NCBI RefSeq assembly: GCF_027596085.1
Contig: NC_072457.1
Span: 27,077,331-27,141,330, forward strand
Direction of reading: 5' to 3'
Length of the DNA stretch: 64,000 bases
From: Anoplopoma fimbria
Lineage: Eukaryota; Chordata; Actinopteri; Perciformes; Anoplopomatidae
How positions within the stretch are numbered: the stretch's first letter is position 1; the number at the start of each line of letters is the position of its first letter. Made by a program: the position numbers and the translations under genes. Shown one piece after another: positions 12,743-29,052 of this stretch. The notes under the pieces were generated by a model that saw only the letters and a program-made list of their open reading frames with translations, searched no databases and was not told the origin of the DNA.

Positions 12743-13081
12743 CTGAGAGTCCGAGGAGAGGACAGTCCGAGGCGGCTGTGTCTCCCGTTACAGCCGGGGA
12801 GCCCCGTCCGTCCGTCCGGTCACCGGCACAGACACCCGGTAGATGATCGAGGACTCCCTCCTCCTACCTCCCTCCTCTCCCCGGTCTCTAATTCCGACAC
12901 ATGGCTTCTTGTTTAAGCCTGACAGCTCTTCCCTTTGTCTCGTGTTATCGGTCGGTTAGTCGGTCGACCGGGAACCAGCATGTGGACCGGACCGGACCGT
13001 GATGATTCAGCACAACCGGACAACACGTCGCGGTAACAGCGTCGGTGCACACTCAGCAAAACAACACCTCTATATTCAGCA

Positions 13082-13114
<33 letters not shown>

Positions 13115-13330
13115 ACATGTAAAGGTTTGATTTGGACAAAAGCTGACTCACCAGAAGTGGAAGGGTCCGGGGTTCACCGGTACCGGTTCAGAGGAATGTT
13201 TCTCCGCTCACGCCTCCCCACAGGTCCACATATATCCACTCCTTCCTCGCTTGATTTAGTCTTTTGGTCCGAGGCGCCAGACGTCAAATGCTGTTTGGAT
13301 CACATGGTTTCATTCATGAAGGATCCACGC
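12743..13330 (-). promoter_or_regulatory. mafg: CpG-rich probable mafg promoter and 5' exon(s)
   Basis: Base composition changes to GC- and CpG-rich (about 12.73-13.07 and 13.15-13.28 kb) in otherwise AT-rich DNA. Two good minus-strand donors sit at its left sides: CTCTCAG|GTAGGACG with the exon starting at 12743, and CTTCTG|GTGAGTCAGC with the exon starting at 13152. These suggest alternative non-coding first exons spliced to the mafg start-codon exon. A run of 28 A at 13086-13113 interrupts the region. Transcription starts are not visible, so this is inference. Confidence 0.45.
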
Positions 13331-13647
13331 ATTTAAAGAGACATGAGGCGCTACTACCGAGCCTGTTGTGATGATGTCTGAGTGGAAAGAGTGACACCAC
13401 AGCCCCACCTCCCAGGCTAAACTTAGAGAGGACCTTTGGAGAGGCCTGCCCGGATCCAGCTGGATGGTAATGGCATTAAAAAGAAAACATCTGATGGTGT
13501 CGTTCTTATTGACGAGGCCACCGTCAGCTTTGGGAAGTTTAGCACATTTGTAAGTTAAATGTGACACCAGGGATAAAAAAAAAAGGAAAAAAAGGGCTAC
13601 ATGTTAGTTGAAAGTGGAGAAACAGATTTTTTTTATTATTATACATA

Positions 13648-13876
13648 CAGTACTGGTCAAAAGTTTGGACACACCTTCTCATTTAATGTTTTTTTTTTAT
13701 TTTTTTATTTTTTTCTACATTGTAGATTAATATTGAAGACATCCAAACTATGAAGGAACACATATGGAATTATGTGGTAAACAAACAAATGCTCAACAAA
13801 CCAGAATATGTTTTATATTTTAGATTCTTCAAAGTAGTTGAATGAGAAGGTGTGTCCAAACTTTTGACTGGTACTG
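13648..13876 (+). mobile_element. Tc1-type MITE, complete copy (229 bp)
   Basis: Flanked by TA. Left terminus CAGTACTGGTCAAAAGTTTG and right terminus CAAACTTTTGACTGGTACTG form inverted repeats of about 40 bp including ACACCTTCTCATT. The interior has no transposase. The termini match a well-known fish Tc1/mariner family, so this is a non-autonomous internal-deletion derivative. Confidence 0.85.
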
Positions 13877-13914
13877 TATGTATATATATTTATATATATA
13901 TATTTATATATATA

Positions 13915-13959
<45 letters not shown>

Positions 13960-13989
13960 TTTTTTTATTTATATATATATATATATATA
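13877..13989. repeat. (AT)n-rich microsatellite between MITE copies
   Basis: TATATATT/TTTA variants, about 110 bp, between the right end of one MITE and the left end of the next. It recurs at 14528-14634 in the second duplicated unit. Confidence 0.9.
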
Positions 13990-14297
13990 CAGTACCAGTC
14001 AAAAGTTTGGACACACCTTCTCATTCAATGTTTTTTCTTTCTACATTGTAGATTAATATTGAAGACATCCAAACTATGAAGGAACACATATGGAATTATG
14101 TGGTAAACAAACAAATGCTCAACAAACCAGAATATGTTTTATATTTTAGATTCCAGTGAGATATTAATTACTTTATATAGTGACTTTGTTGTCAAAAACA
14201 TTATTGTTGCTGCTCTAAAAACAATATTTAGTTATACCTAAATTATAGATAACATCTAATCCTGTTCTGAATTGATTTGTTTTAAAAATTCTATATA
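13990..14297 (+). mobile_element. Truncated Tc1-type MITE plus 145-bp spacer, unit 1
   Basis: The left inverted repeat and interior match the complete copy up to about 14152, where TTAGATT runs into a non-MITE spacer (14153-14297) instead of the right terminus. The same junction and an apparently identical spacer recur at 14812-14956. The pair is therefore a tandem duplication rather than two insertions. Confidence 0.8.
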
Positions 14298-14527
14298 CAG
14301 TACCAGTCAAAAGTTTGGACACACCTTCTCATTCAATGGTTTTTCTTTTTTTTTTATTTTTTTCTACATTGTAGATTAATATTGAAGACATCCAAACTAC
14401 GAAGGAACACATATGGAATTATGTGGTAAACAAACAAATGCTCAACAAACCAGAATATGTTTTATATTTTACATTCTTCAGAGTAGTTGAAGTTGTAGTT
14501 GTGTGTCCAAACTTTTGACTGGTACTG
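14298..14527 (+). mobile_element. Tc1-type MITE, complete copy in unit 2
   Basis: Same TA-flanked structure and orientation as 13648-13876, with small changes near the right end (AGTTGTAGTTGTGTGTCC instead of the standard inverted repeat). Confidence 0.83.
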
Positions 14528-14634
14528 TATGTATATATATTTATATATATATTTATATATATATATTTATTTATATATATATATATATATATTATATATT
14601 TTTTTATTTATTTATTATTATATATATATATATA

Positions 14635-14956
14635 CAGTACCAGTCAAAAGTTTGGACACACCTTCTCATTCAATGGGTTTTTCTTTATTTTTATTTTTTC
14701 TACATTGTAGATTAATATTGAAGACATCCAAACTATGAAGGAACACATATGGAATTATGTGGTAAACAAACAAATGCTCAACAAACCAGAATATGTTTTA
14801 TATTTTAGATTCCAGTGAGATATTAATTACTTTATATAGTGACTTTGTTGTCAAAAACATTATTGTTGCTGCTCTAAAAACAATATTTAGTTATACCTAA
14901 ATTATAGATAACATCTAATCCTGTTCTGAATTGATTTGTTTTAAAAATTCTATATA
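14635..14956 (+). mobile_element. Truncated Tc1-type MITE plus spacer, unit 2
   Basis: Repeats the 13990-14297 arrangement: left terminus, interior, break at about 14812, then the spacer ending CTATATA before the next element. Confidence 0.8.
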
Positions 14957-15177
14957 CAGTACCAGTCAAAAGTTTGGACACACCTTCTCATTCAATAGTT
15001 TTTCTTTATTTTTTTCTACATTGTAGATTAATATTGAAGACATCCAAACTATGAAGGAACACATATGGAATTATGTGGTAAACAAACAAATGCTCAACAA
15101 ACCAGAATATGTTTTATATTTTACATTCTTCAAAGTAGTTGAATGAGAAGGTGTGTCCACACTTTTGACTGGTTCTG
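14957..15177 (+). mobile_element. Tc1-type MITE, last copy of the array
   Basis: Complete left terminus. The right terminus is slightly mutated (CACACTTTTGACTGGTTCTG). It ends the array; ordinary AT-rich DNA follows to 16.1 kb with no gene seen. Confidence 0.83.
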
Positions 15178-16111
15178 TAAGTAGAGATACACTGTAACAC
15201 ACACAGTAAACATATAACTGTGTTGGCTTGAGGATATACACAATTTACAGTAAATGTCCTGTTTTTTAAGGTGATGACTTTAATTATGGAAAACATCTCA
15301 GTGACATGCAGATTCATATCATTGTACTTCCTCTAAAAGAAGGACATGACAAAGCAAAATCAGATATAACGAGTTCCTGACTCAGGTTCCAGGGAAAATA
15401 TTATTTACTTGCACAAATACTGTTTGTACAAATGTTTACCTTTTTTCTTAAAGCCATTCAGTTGTTAAGAACTTACAATTATAATAAACATGTAACAGTA
15501 TGACAAAATATGTTTTTCATAGTATTTTAGGTATGCTAACTGATGTTATTTTGCAGTTTTGTCTGGTTGGCCACCTGACACCTTTCTAATCCCACTTTTA
15601 CAATCTGTTTTTAGTTCAGAAGCTAACTGAAAGCCATTAACCTCTATCATGCATCATGCACTACACATCCTCAATTACAGTACAATTTAAAACCAAACCA
15701 AACCAATTAGGACCAATGCACAGTAGTTTATCAATACTCCATTTCCATTTCTGAGGAACTAATGACTTTCAATACAAGACGAGAAAGCACTCAACCAATA
15801 TTAGCAGCCTATTTCTGGATAATGCCCCTCTGTTTATGAAAAATAGTCGGTATTTCAATGACTGATATCTCCACTCTGGCATTCACAGCCCAAATCGTTC
15901 AAAGAATCTGTGCCAGGCTGCTGAAGGTGAAGATACGTTTTGCCACTTTAATTTGGTGTGATATTTTAAGAAATGACTAATATTCATCCCAAATGTAATC
16001 ATACAGCCTGTTTAGTCATTATAGGGTGATTTTAGGTTTTAATATCATTAAAGATTACGCTTCTCAGCCGTGTATAAAGTAGTTTGAATTAAACCCACCG
16101 TTAAATGCAAT

Positions 16112-16467
16112 ATTAAAAGGTGCTCAATACAAGATTGGGAGCCTTGGGAGCATCATTATTGCCTCTAAACGGTTCTAAACATGACGCAAGCTGAGCCGGC
16201 AGCACGCAGCTAACGGTGTTAACAGTGCAAACAATGGCAAATGTGCTGACGGCAAATTATTGAACATGCACTAAAAGCACATGCAGCCGGCCAAGCCAAG
16301 TCAACAAAGCGCAGAGAAGGTTTGATTACAAAACACACACACACACACACACACACAGTGACTTCTTTCTCTTCTCAGTTAGACATACCTCCATTATATA
16401 TTCACATAGATTATAGTCATTTGCTGCTATAATGATTCTCTGAATATCAAAGTCAGCAGTTTTAAAG
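16112..16467 (+). mobile_element. MITE-like repeat, copy 1 of a pair
   Basis: Starts TTAAAAGGTGCTCAATAC and ends GAATATCAAAGTCAGCAGTT, with internal GCTAACGGTGTTAACAGTG and CATTATATATTCACATAG. The same ordered blocks occur at 49484-49837, giving two diverged copies of one element. A CA tract (16333-16358) is specific to this copy. Confidence 0.65.
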
Positions 16468-17235
16468 TGATGCTTACACTCTAAAGCATCAGGAAGTATA
16501 CTCTAGTATTATATTACTCTGAAATGGAGCATTCTGCTTAATGAGCACTTTCACGTGCAGAGCTTTTGCTTATTTCTACACTTTGATATTGCTAAATTTA
16601 CTTAAGTAAAAGATCTAAGTACTTCAGCCAACACTGCTTGCAGGCCCTCATTGAAGCTAAACTACCCAAACAATCTTGTGTCAACACTGAGGGGAAAGGA
16701 CAAATCACTCAACCGAGTACTTCCATTTTATGCTCCATAATACATGAAAATGCTGTACTTTTTACCCAACAACATCTATCCACAGCTATATTTCCAAGTA
16801 TATTTAAAAATTTGAAGAAGGAATTTTGTGGTTTTTACATTCCAAGCATTCCATCACTTAATCAAAAATATATATTTTTTTATACATGAAACTTCCAAAC
16901 AACAGCATCCTCGACTAGACAAATATATATATAGTCTGTAAATGTACAACTTGTATTGCTGCTTTTATTTCAAATAGATCTGAACATGAGGACAGACACT
17001 CCTACACACCTCTGTGCATGTCTGACTCCCAGATAGCGATCAGTCGACCAACGCTGCGTGTCCCCAGGAATCCTCTGCACAGTGCAAGTTGGCTTGCGAG
17101 GGAAGCCTATACTGCAGATTCATTCCCTGTGTGGCAACTGTCACAGCTTCCTCTTTCTGCAACCGTTTCACCAGACAGCTGCACCACGCTGATACGGTAT
17201 CAGCACGGAGATCATAGCTGTGCATTGGTCACGCG

Positions 17236-17250
17236 CACACACACACACAC

Positions 17251-17302
<52 letters not shown>
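17236..17302. repeat. (CA)n microsatellite
   Basis: CA tract of about 65 bp with one CTA interruption, in the mafg-pycr1 interval. Confidence 0.96.
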
Positions 17303-17305
<3 letters not shown>

Positions 17306-17622
17306 ACTGGCAATACAGTGGTGCACAGTGAAAAAGAGGAATATGGATGACTATCTTCCCGCTAACACCTCTTTCCCTAGCTCCCGTTTTTTTATTTTAG
17401 AGGGGATTAGGTGGATGTGTGGTCCTGATGGAAAGAGAACAACAAAGAAAAAGCCCTTCAATCTATTCACTCATCTTGATTTCTGCCACTCCCCCCGGCC
17501 CCGATACGATATGCAAACAACCATGTTACTGCAAAGGTCAGTGATTACATTGAGTGAATGGAGATGACAGGTAGCATCTGGCCTACCTGTGGATAGAAAC
17601 CCCATGCTGGGCCGGAGAGCGT

Positions 17623-17638
17623 GCACACACACACACAC

Positions 17639-17670
<32 letters not shown>
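17623..17670. repeat. (CA)n microsatellite
   Basis: CA tract with one CG interruption at about 17642. Confidence 0.95.
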
Positions 17671-17676
<6 letters not shown>

Positions 17677-18149
17677 AACGTTCCACTCAGGATTATCTGC
17701 CATTGAACTGCCATCTTAGACCCTCTGCCGGTGTCAAGATGATTGACACAGAGCACATCCTCTTCGCCTCCGGTGGAGGAGAGGTGCTCAAAGCTGCCTG
17801 ACCGACGAAAGGTAACAGAAGTCTAATAATGAGAGGCAAATGGAAGTCTTTCCAGGAATGGCTAATCTTTATGGACAGAGCTAGGAGCATGCGGAGAATA
17901 ACCTTTCACAATAAAAGGGGGATTACCGAGACACTTCAGCGGCGGAGGAAAACCCATTGCACGCACAAATAAACAGCCCGAGTGCACTAAGAGCATGCGG
18001 GACGCAATTTAATCAAGGGACACTGGTGTGTGTATTAGTTTAAGGAAAATAAACTAATCCTACAACAGCTACAAATTGTTCAATTATAATGAGGACACGG
18101 CTCTTCACAAACCATCACTTTCCTTCCATCATTTTTTACTTTGCCATTA

Positions 18150-18275
18150 TGTACCTGTGTGCTGCCTGAATAGACCAAGAGGCCTATCTCTCTCCAACAC
18201 AAAGTGGCATCTGTTAATCCAAAATGTAGCAGCCTGGAGTGCAGGAACGGGTCCAAATATCTAGACCTCAAGTCT
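18150..18275 (+). mobile_element. Possible LINE reverse-transcriptase remnant
   Basis: A short frame reads LLIQNVAAWSAGTGPN, resembling the LIQNAAAR-x-LTGT block that follows the catalytic motif in L2/CR1-type retrotransposon RTs. It is short and decayed; nothing else of the element is recognisable. Confidence 0.35.
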
Positions 18276-18323
18276 AAAGGTACACCAAACACACTGATGT
18301 CTAGTCTCTAAACTCGCAGCACC

Positions 18324-19035
18324 CAGTGGTGGAAAGCAAAATGTATTCATGTATTGTACTTAAGAACACCTTTGAGATTATTACTTGCACATTTCAGATT
18401 ATGGTTTCCCCATATAAAACAGTGGTAATCCTACAAAATACAAAGCATGCATGCAAAGATTACCAAAAACTGGGTCTAATTTAGGCCCCTTGTTGCATTT
18501 CAGTTGATAGCAGTTCTACAAAAGCATGATTCCTCCTGTAAACTTCTCAAATTGTTTCATTTAAATCACCATTTGAGGCCCAAAAAAGTTCAGAAAACAG
18601 AAAAGTAAAAAAAAAAAACACATTACTAAATTTGTGCAGCAGATTTTCTCTTTTCTCCCAGTAATCATCTCCAGACCCTCAGATTTATCTGGTGACCCTT
18701 TGGAGGGGTCCAACCCCGGGCTTGAGTACCATTGTACTTAACTACCAAACTGTATATAAATTAGTTACAATTCCACCTTAAGAACTACTACACTAAGATG
18801 TTACTTACTCTGAGTTACACACAGATGAAGGAACCCAATAACGTCATTAATAAACAATAACAGATAAGTCACAGGGGACATATTACTTTAGAATGAATAC
18901 TTTTAAAACTCAAATCAATGGTACCAATCAAAGTAAATTTAGCTGATAGTAGATTATACTTTTACGTAAGAAAGATAATAAAGGCAGGACTTTGTACTGG
19001 AGTATTTTTACATTATGTTATGGGTACTTTTAGTT
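18324..19035 (+). mobile_element. Decayed interspersed repeat starting CAGTGGTGGAAAG
   Basis: The start CAGTGGTGGAAAG with GTATTGTACTTAAG, and the later TACTGGAGTATTTTTAC, match a common fish non-autonomous element whose copies read 'tggtggaaagtaactaagtac...'. A reverse-oriented end lies at 39930-40012 (TTAGTATCATTCCACCACT), and a fragment at 16585-16625 (TTTACTTAAGTAAAAGATCT). The interior is strongly diverged and the right boundary uncertain. Confidence 0.4.
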
Positions 19036-19540
19036 AAAAAAAGGTTGTCTGTTGATCTTCAGTTTTTGAATTTGTTAAGTAATACTTATGTTAGAACCAA
19101 TAGACAAGAAGAGAAGTTTGGAATTGCAGAGAAATCCATGTTCCCACTCATTGGTCATTTGTCCTGCTGACAGAAAGCTTCTAAAAATTGGACTGTGTTT
19201 CCTTTTACATCAGCCAACCACAATACCCCTCATAGCCAGTGACAAAAAACACATTTATCTCTTAGAATTTAAGGCATTTACATGCATATTTAGGAGAAGA
19301 GGAAACTGATGGTGAAGGGACTCTAGAGGCCAGAGGAGACAAAACAAGTACGTCTTGGATGACAAGTTGGTGAAACGTGTAACTGTGCCCTACAGATGAT
19401 GCCATTAACCAATAAGTGATGTGGTGTCGGTACATTTTATGTTAGTCCATGGTCAATTTTAAGTCACGCTCAACCAGCAGCTTTGTTAAGAGGGTAATTT
19501 GATTTTAGTAGATTTGCACAATCGGGTCATTTGATCATAG

Positions 19541-19558
19541 GGCGCCATCTGCAGGCCA
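19541..19558 (-). promoter_or_regulatory. CTCF-like binding motif
   Basis: On the minus strand this reads TGGCCTGCAGATGGCGCC, which agrees with the consensus YGRCCASYAGRKGGCRSY at 17 of 18 positions. It lies in intergenic DNA between mafg and pycr1. Occupancy cannot be judged from sequence. Confidence 0.4.
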
Positions 19559-20158
19559 GGGTGCATCCTAATTACACACTGATGAGCCAGGTCAGTCGTA
19601 GTCTTGGGGAAACATCCAACTGTAGAACAGACATGTACTACAGAGTTGGGAAAACAAAAGGAGTTGTGGAAATAGAACAGGACACAAATCAACAGAGTAG
19701 AGTCAGAGCACAGTACTGAGATTCAAACCAGACTCATTCAATTCAGGGACAAACTAGCTTTGGAACACAAATATATGAATCTGCTTGTTTAATATTTACT
19801 TTTTGACTGGTAAACCAACTCAATGGTTGATATTACCCCCAAAAAAACTGTACATAACATGTAACATTATGGGGATAAAAATATAAGGAACATTACAAAA
19901 TACACAGTTAGGACGGATTGACGTAATGCTGATACATCCTATTCTATATGGATACATCTTCATATTATCTTGTTTCTCTGTGTAGACGAATGTCTTGTAG
20001 AACTTTCAGGTAATAACTTCCCACTCCTTAATGAGAGAAAATGTACAAAGTGGGTTTCTATTATAAAACATTAGGAGGTTCAAGATAACAAGTTAAGATT
20101 TGGGGTTTAAGACCCAATATGTCCTTAACAAACAGGAAATGAACAAAGGAAAACTAAA

Positions 20159-20522
20159 TAGAGATGCAGCGATATATCAGATACTTGTCTGATACTGACT
20201 GAAATAGCTGGATCAGGTATCGGTGACGTTGAGTCAATGTGGTATTGGATACCAATATATTGATAAATAACATTTCAGTACATTTATATCTTCGTATTTA
20301 TTTGTTACATTTTGTTTTATAAAGTTAAGAAAGCAGGTTTAAGTCTAGCCTGATGTTGATTTACACATAAAATAATGATCCCAGTTACTTCCACACAATG
20401 AGGCAAACAGCTCATTAATTAAAACACTATATTGATATCTGATCGGTACTCTGCATCAGTCAATACCCAAAGCTAAGGTTTGGCTGTCGGGACAGGAAAA
20501 GTCGGATCGGTGCATCCGTAGT
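20159..20522 (+). mobile_element. hAT-like MITE (GATGCACCGAT family)
   Basis: Left end AGAGATGCAGCGATATATC and right end GATCGGTGCATCCG are imperfect inverted repeats. The interior carries paired GGTATCGG/GATACCAA motifs. This matches an abundant vertebrate non-autonomous hAT-type element. No transposase is present. Confidence 0.6.
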
Positions 20523-21260
20523 TTTAATGCTTGGAATGAACTTAATATGGGAGAAGAAATATTTAGCGTGTCCAATGGTCAAAGGCACAATGTTCTCAAT
20601 GTGCTAAAAAAAAAAACCATTGTAACACTGCAGGGAAGGAATATTATTCATGAAGCCCACAGTGTTCGTATACGACAATCAAAACCAAACATAAAGCTGT
20701 AACAATTCTTTGTCAAATCCATATTCAGTCTTTGTTAACAGTTGTTGTATAATACTGTTGGTTTAACAACATATAAGTACTAGCACAGACAAAAGAGGTG
20801 TACAGGGTGATTTACATTGTGGCTTAATTCTGTTTTTAAAATGAAGACATTATAGACAATCATTAAGAGCTTGATGGTCTCCCAGCAGCCATCTGTTGCC
20901 TGGTGTAAACCAGGATGCCATGATGGCCCACCGGGTCATTACTGTGTAACAGCCCTGGATAGTCTTAAACCCAAACACAGACAGCTAACAGATTGTAAAT
21001 GCACTTTTGCTCTTCAGTGTGTATCTGGATTTGTCAGTGTGCACGGGTTTGTGTGTAGACAGTAATGCTCCATCCCAACATAAGGCTGTAACTGTCGGCA
21101 ACGCACCCAGAATGCACCTGTGCTTGTGTGTAATGTGGCTGTGACACCAGCAGGTCCAATGTCCGCATGTAATTTGAATATGAATAAATAATTTGCCATT
21201 AATGTAACATGATTACCATGTTATTTTTGACCAGATCAGCTGTATAGGCTTGCTTGCTTG

Positions 21261-21332
<72 letters not shown>
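21261..21332. repeat. (GT)n microsatellite at start of pycr1 3' UTR
   Basis: Pure GT tract of about 72 bp on the plus strand. On the pycr1 transcript it reads (AC)36 and begins only 2 nt after the stop codon. A second imperfect GT/GC tract lies at 21561-21609 in the last intron. Confidence 0.97.
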
Positions 21333-25887
<4,555 letters not shown>

Positions 25888-25914
25888 CCTGTCAGATGAT
25901 GTGGCGTCTTTGAC
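25888..25914 (-). other. pycr1: pycr1 5' UTR part of the start-codon exon
   Basis: The exon begins at 25914, after an acceptor with a T-rich tract ending TTTTTACAG on the minus strand. This leaves 27 nt of 5' UTR before the ATG at 25887. The next upstream minus-strand donor is at 26530. Confidence 0.7.
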
Positions 25915-26329
25915 CTGTAAAAAAAGAAAAAAAAGAAACCACTGACCATCATGCATTTCAACGCACCAAAACACCATTATATACCATCATGCATTTTAAA
26001 ATTGTTACTTCCATCTCACTGTGGATCCAGTTTTGAACCCATTGCAAAGCCCAGGCAGAGGAGAGAGAAACATCCTGGAGCTGGTCCAGACAGTGGGTGA
26101 TGAAACACCAGTGAGCACTGACAACTGTGACTGTAAACTACTCTACCTTCTAAGAAAGCTGATGTGCATAAAACACACTTTCTGAGCCCACAGATGTAGT
26201 ACTTTATTATTTAAACTACATAAAGTGTAATCTGATGACATCTTCTTGTTGATGTCTTGATGAAGCCTTACTCTTTGATTTGCAGCTGAGTTTGCTGGTT
26301 AATAAAAGTGTAAACTGTTGAGTTCCCAT

Positions 26330-26399
26330 TTTAAACAATGTTTAATGTTAATGTTAATGTTTAATGTTTAATGTTCATGTTTAATGTTAATGTTAATGC
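26330..26399. repeat. TTAATG-type short minisatellite
   Basis: Irregular tandem copies of AATGTTT and AATGTT (one with TTC) over about 65 bp, inside the first pycr1 intron. Confidence 0.8.
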
Positions 26400-26530
26400 A
26401 TCCAGTGCTAACATTAGCTCTCCAGTTCATGCTGATGGACGATGATAGCATGTCCTAGCTCCGTTAGCTCCGTTTCACTAACAGAACTGATTGATAAAAA
26501 CAGCCCATTCATAAATGTCAGATAGTTTAC

Positions 26531-26800
26531 CTGTCTCTAAACGTTCCTGCGGAGGTTCCCGGGTCGCCAGGTGTCCCTTGACGACGTGACGGTTCAGTGC
26601 AGCCGTGAGAATAAACAGAAAACACAATACTTTGTGTGTCAACGTGGCTTCCTCTTTACTCAACTCCCCATGTGCGCCATCACTGTGACAGACAGCGACA
26701 CCGGCCAATCACGACAGACACACGCAGAGCTCCTGGCCAATGAGGAGCGAGATCACAGCATGTGGGCGGGGTTTGTGGTCAGCCCCGCCCAGTTGCATCA
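26531..26800 (-). promoter_or_regulatory. pycr1: pycr1 non-coding first exon and promoter
   Basis: A minus-strand donor AGAGACAG|GTAAACTATC marks the end of a first exon at 26531. Further right are promoter-type elements: CCAAT boxes (GGCCAATCACG at about 26702, GGCCAATGAGG at about 26736, seen on the plus strand) and GC boxes (GGGCGGGG at 26763, CCCCGCCC at 26784). The transcription start is probably between 26600 and 26720. It is the only CpG-enriched DNA near pycr1. Confidence 0.6.
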
Positions 26801-27289
26801 GTCTTCTGGGCAGCCACTGCCAGGGAGGACTGTAGGTTAAATATAGGAGGTGAGGTGTAAGCAGGTTATGTTTGTATTACTGACAGTATTCATTCAGACC
26901 ATGTGTGACTGATCAGCACAGATAGACATTTAGTATGTGGGTGCAGAGAAGAGAGCTTATCTGATCTGACTATAGAATCAGAGCTTATTGCACTTAGATA
27001 ATATTCTATATATGTTTCAGTTTAGTCTTCAATGAAACCTGCCTCTTTCAATCATTACAGAGGCCATATCTCACCATTCCAGTGTTCAAACACACTTACA
27101 CACCCACACTCAAACCAGAAGATAAAACAGTCTGAGTCATGTTTACTCAACATGAAAAAATTCTCACCACCCTGACCTGTTTTAAAATAAACCGACATTG
27201 ATGGCAGGGCAGGGCAGAGTTTCATCAGATGACGCTGTTGTTGAATTCACCTGAGGACATCAATTTGAAACTTTGCAGCTATGTATCTT

Positions 27290-27430
27290 TAAAAGAAGGC
27301 TGGTTTTCACTGTTGATTAATATGCTGAATATTTTCTAAATTAATTGATCATTGTTTTGTCTTTTAAATGAAAATAATAAAAACAAATGTCTATCACAAT
27401 TTCCAGAGCTGAAAGTGACATAGTTAAATG
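27290..27430 (-). mobile_element. Fragment of hAT-like GATTAATC repeat, reversed
   Basis: GTTGATTAATATGCTGAATATTTTC followed by AATTAATTGATCATTGTTT is the end of the family in minus orientation. No gene was seen in the rest of 26.8-28.86 kb. Confidence 0.4.
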
Positions 27431-28868
27431 GCATGTTAAATCCAATCTACACTTGTATTTAGTTTAATCGCGGTTCGGTTGGTGTCCTTGAGTGAGATTA
27501 TGAACCCAAAATTACTCCCAGGCGCTTTACAGCAGCCCGCTGATCCTTAATGCATACCCTATGCATTAAGGATGGATATGGATATGAATGCAGAGGTCAA
27601 ATTTCATGTATGTTCCTGAATGTGTATGACATAATAAAAATAAAGTTCAAGTTCAAGTTCAATCATATATAACAAGGAAAAACATCAAAGCCTCACATTT
27701 CAGATGCTGGAGCAAGAAAATTCTTGCATTTTGTTAGAAAGATTATTAATCACTAATCAAAACAGTTTTGCTTATGCTTGATTCATTTTGTGTCAATTGA
27801 TTGACCATTTTAGTTGTTATGGAATTTACCTGAAACCCATTAAATTAGTAAAATACTGTAAAAAAACAAAACTTCAGATATGATTCTTATAGGTGCAGTT
27901 TTTGTTATACAGGACAAATTATTGCACATTTCTTTTTTGCACAACACATCACCTTTTCACATGCCAACACAAGATCTTCCTCCTTGAAATACTCCGTCAT
28001 ATGTTCAGGGTTCATTATTTTGAATAGAAATGAAGGTGACTCACCAAAACACTTGAGGGATATTTGAGGGACCTGAATTTGAATGACGGATTGTTATTCT
28101 AACATGAGACTGTCGACCAGTGCTTCTTCCTCTCCCCTTAGATTTGACAGAATCTGAAATACAGCCGAATCGGATGGCGCATACACTAATGAGCCATGGA
28201 TCTCAAACACAGTTTGGCTGCCTTTCCCCTGGTAGTTCACCAATGCATAATCTTAAAATAAGCCATGAACTTGGCTTGTAACTGTCAGTTTGATGCTAAA
28301 ATCTCCCCTGTGCACTTTTTAATAGGACTGGCCCTCTTGTCTATCTGCCTGTATCTTCCTCTCCGTGTTTCTCATGCCATACCATGCCATGCTAGACTAA
28401 ATTTACACTCCACAAGAGGTGCTGTACGTCTCCTTTGAGGGACCTCATTCAAGTTACTTTCTCATGGTGCTGCTGGACAGGAATGCAGACTGAGGGATTG
28501 CATATGCTCCCATCTATATATAAAGCAGAATGCATGGCCTTCCAACAGCACCAGCTGTTAAAATACTCGTCCTCCTCAGTCAGCTGGGCAGAGTGATATA
28601 TATTTATCAGTTTATTCTCCACAGTTGAACACCCAAACGCAGTGAAATAGCCATTTATTTAATCCCAGGGCCGTCACAAGGTACTTTGGATTATTGAGAG
28701 GATTAGTTTCAATGGATTTAACTGTTCAACTATATGTACTGTACATTTTTTATCTCCTTTCATGATTGTGTAAAGGCTGTTTCATAGCCTTCTCCACATC
28801 ACAGATAGATACCAAATCACTTGATAATGTTGTATATATTTAATGGGGCACTCCACTGAGTTCACATA

Positions 28869-29052
28869 TTTAAGGTCCAGTGTGAAGGATTTAGTGGCAT
28901 CTGGTGGTGAGGTGGCTGAATGGATGAACACCCCTCTACTCTCTCCTCCTTCTCAATGACTCTTAGTTTCAGGTGATTATACACTAATGTCAACAGCACT
29001 GATATCATATTCCATTTCTGCCCATGCATCACTTTAAATCTGGACCTTTAAG
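28869..29052 (+). mobile_element. MITE with TTAAGGTCCAG termini
   Basis: Left end TTTAAGGTCCAGTGTGAAGG and right end CTGGACCTTTAA are inverted repeats. Internal blocks GGATTTAGTGGCATCTGGTG, GTTTCAGGTGATTATACAC and ATATTCCATTTCTGCC match a short non-autonomous element I know from many fish genomes. Length is about 184 bp. The flanks 29.05-30.25 kb show no gene. Confidence 0.7.
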
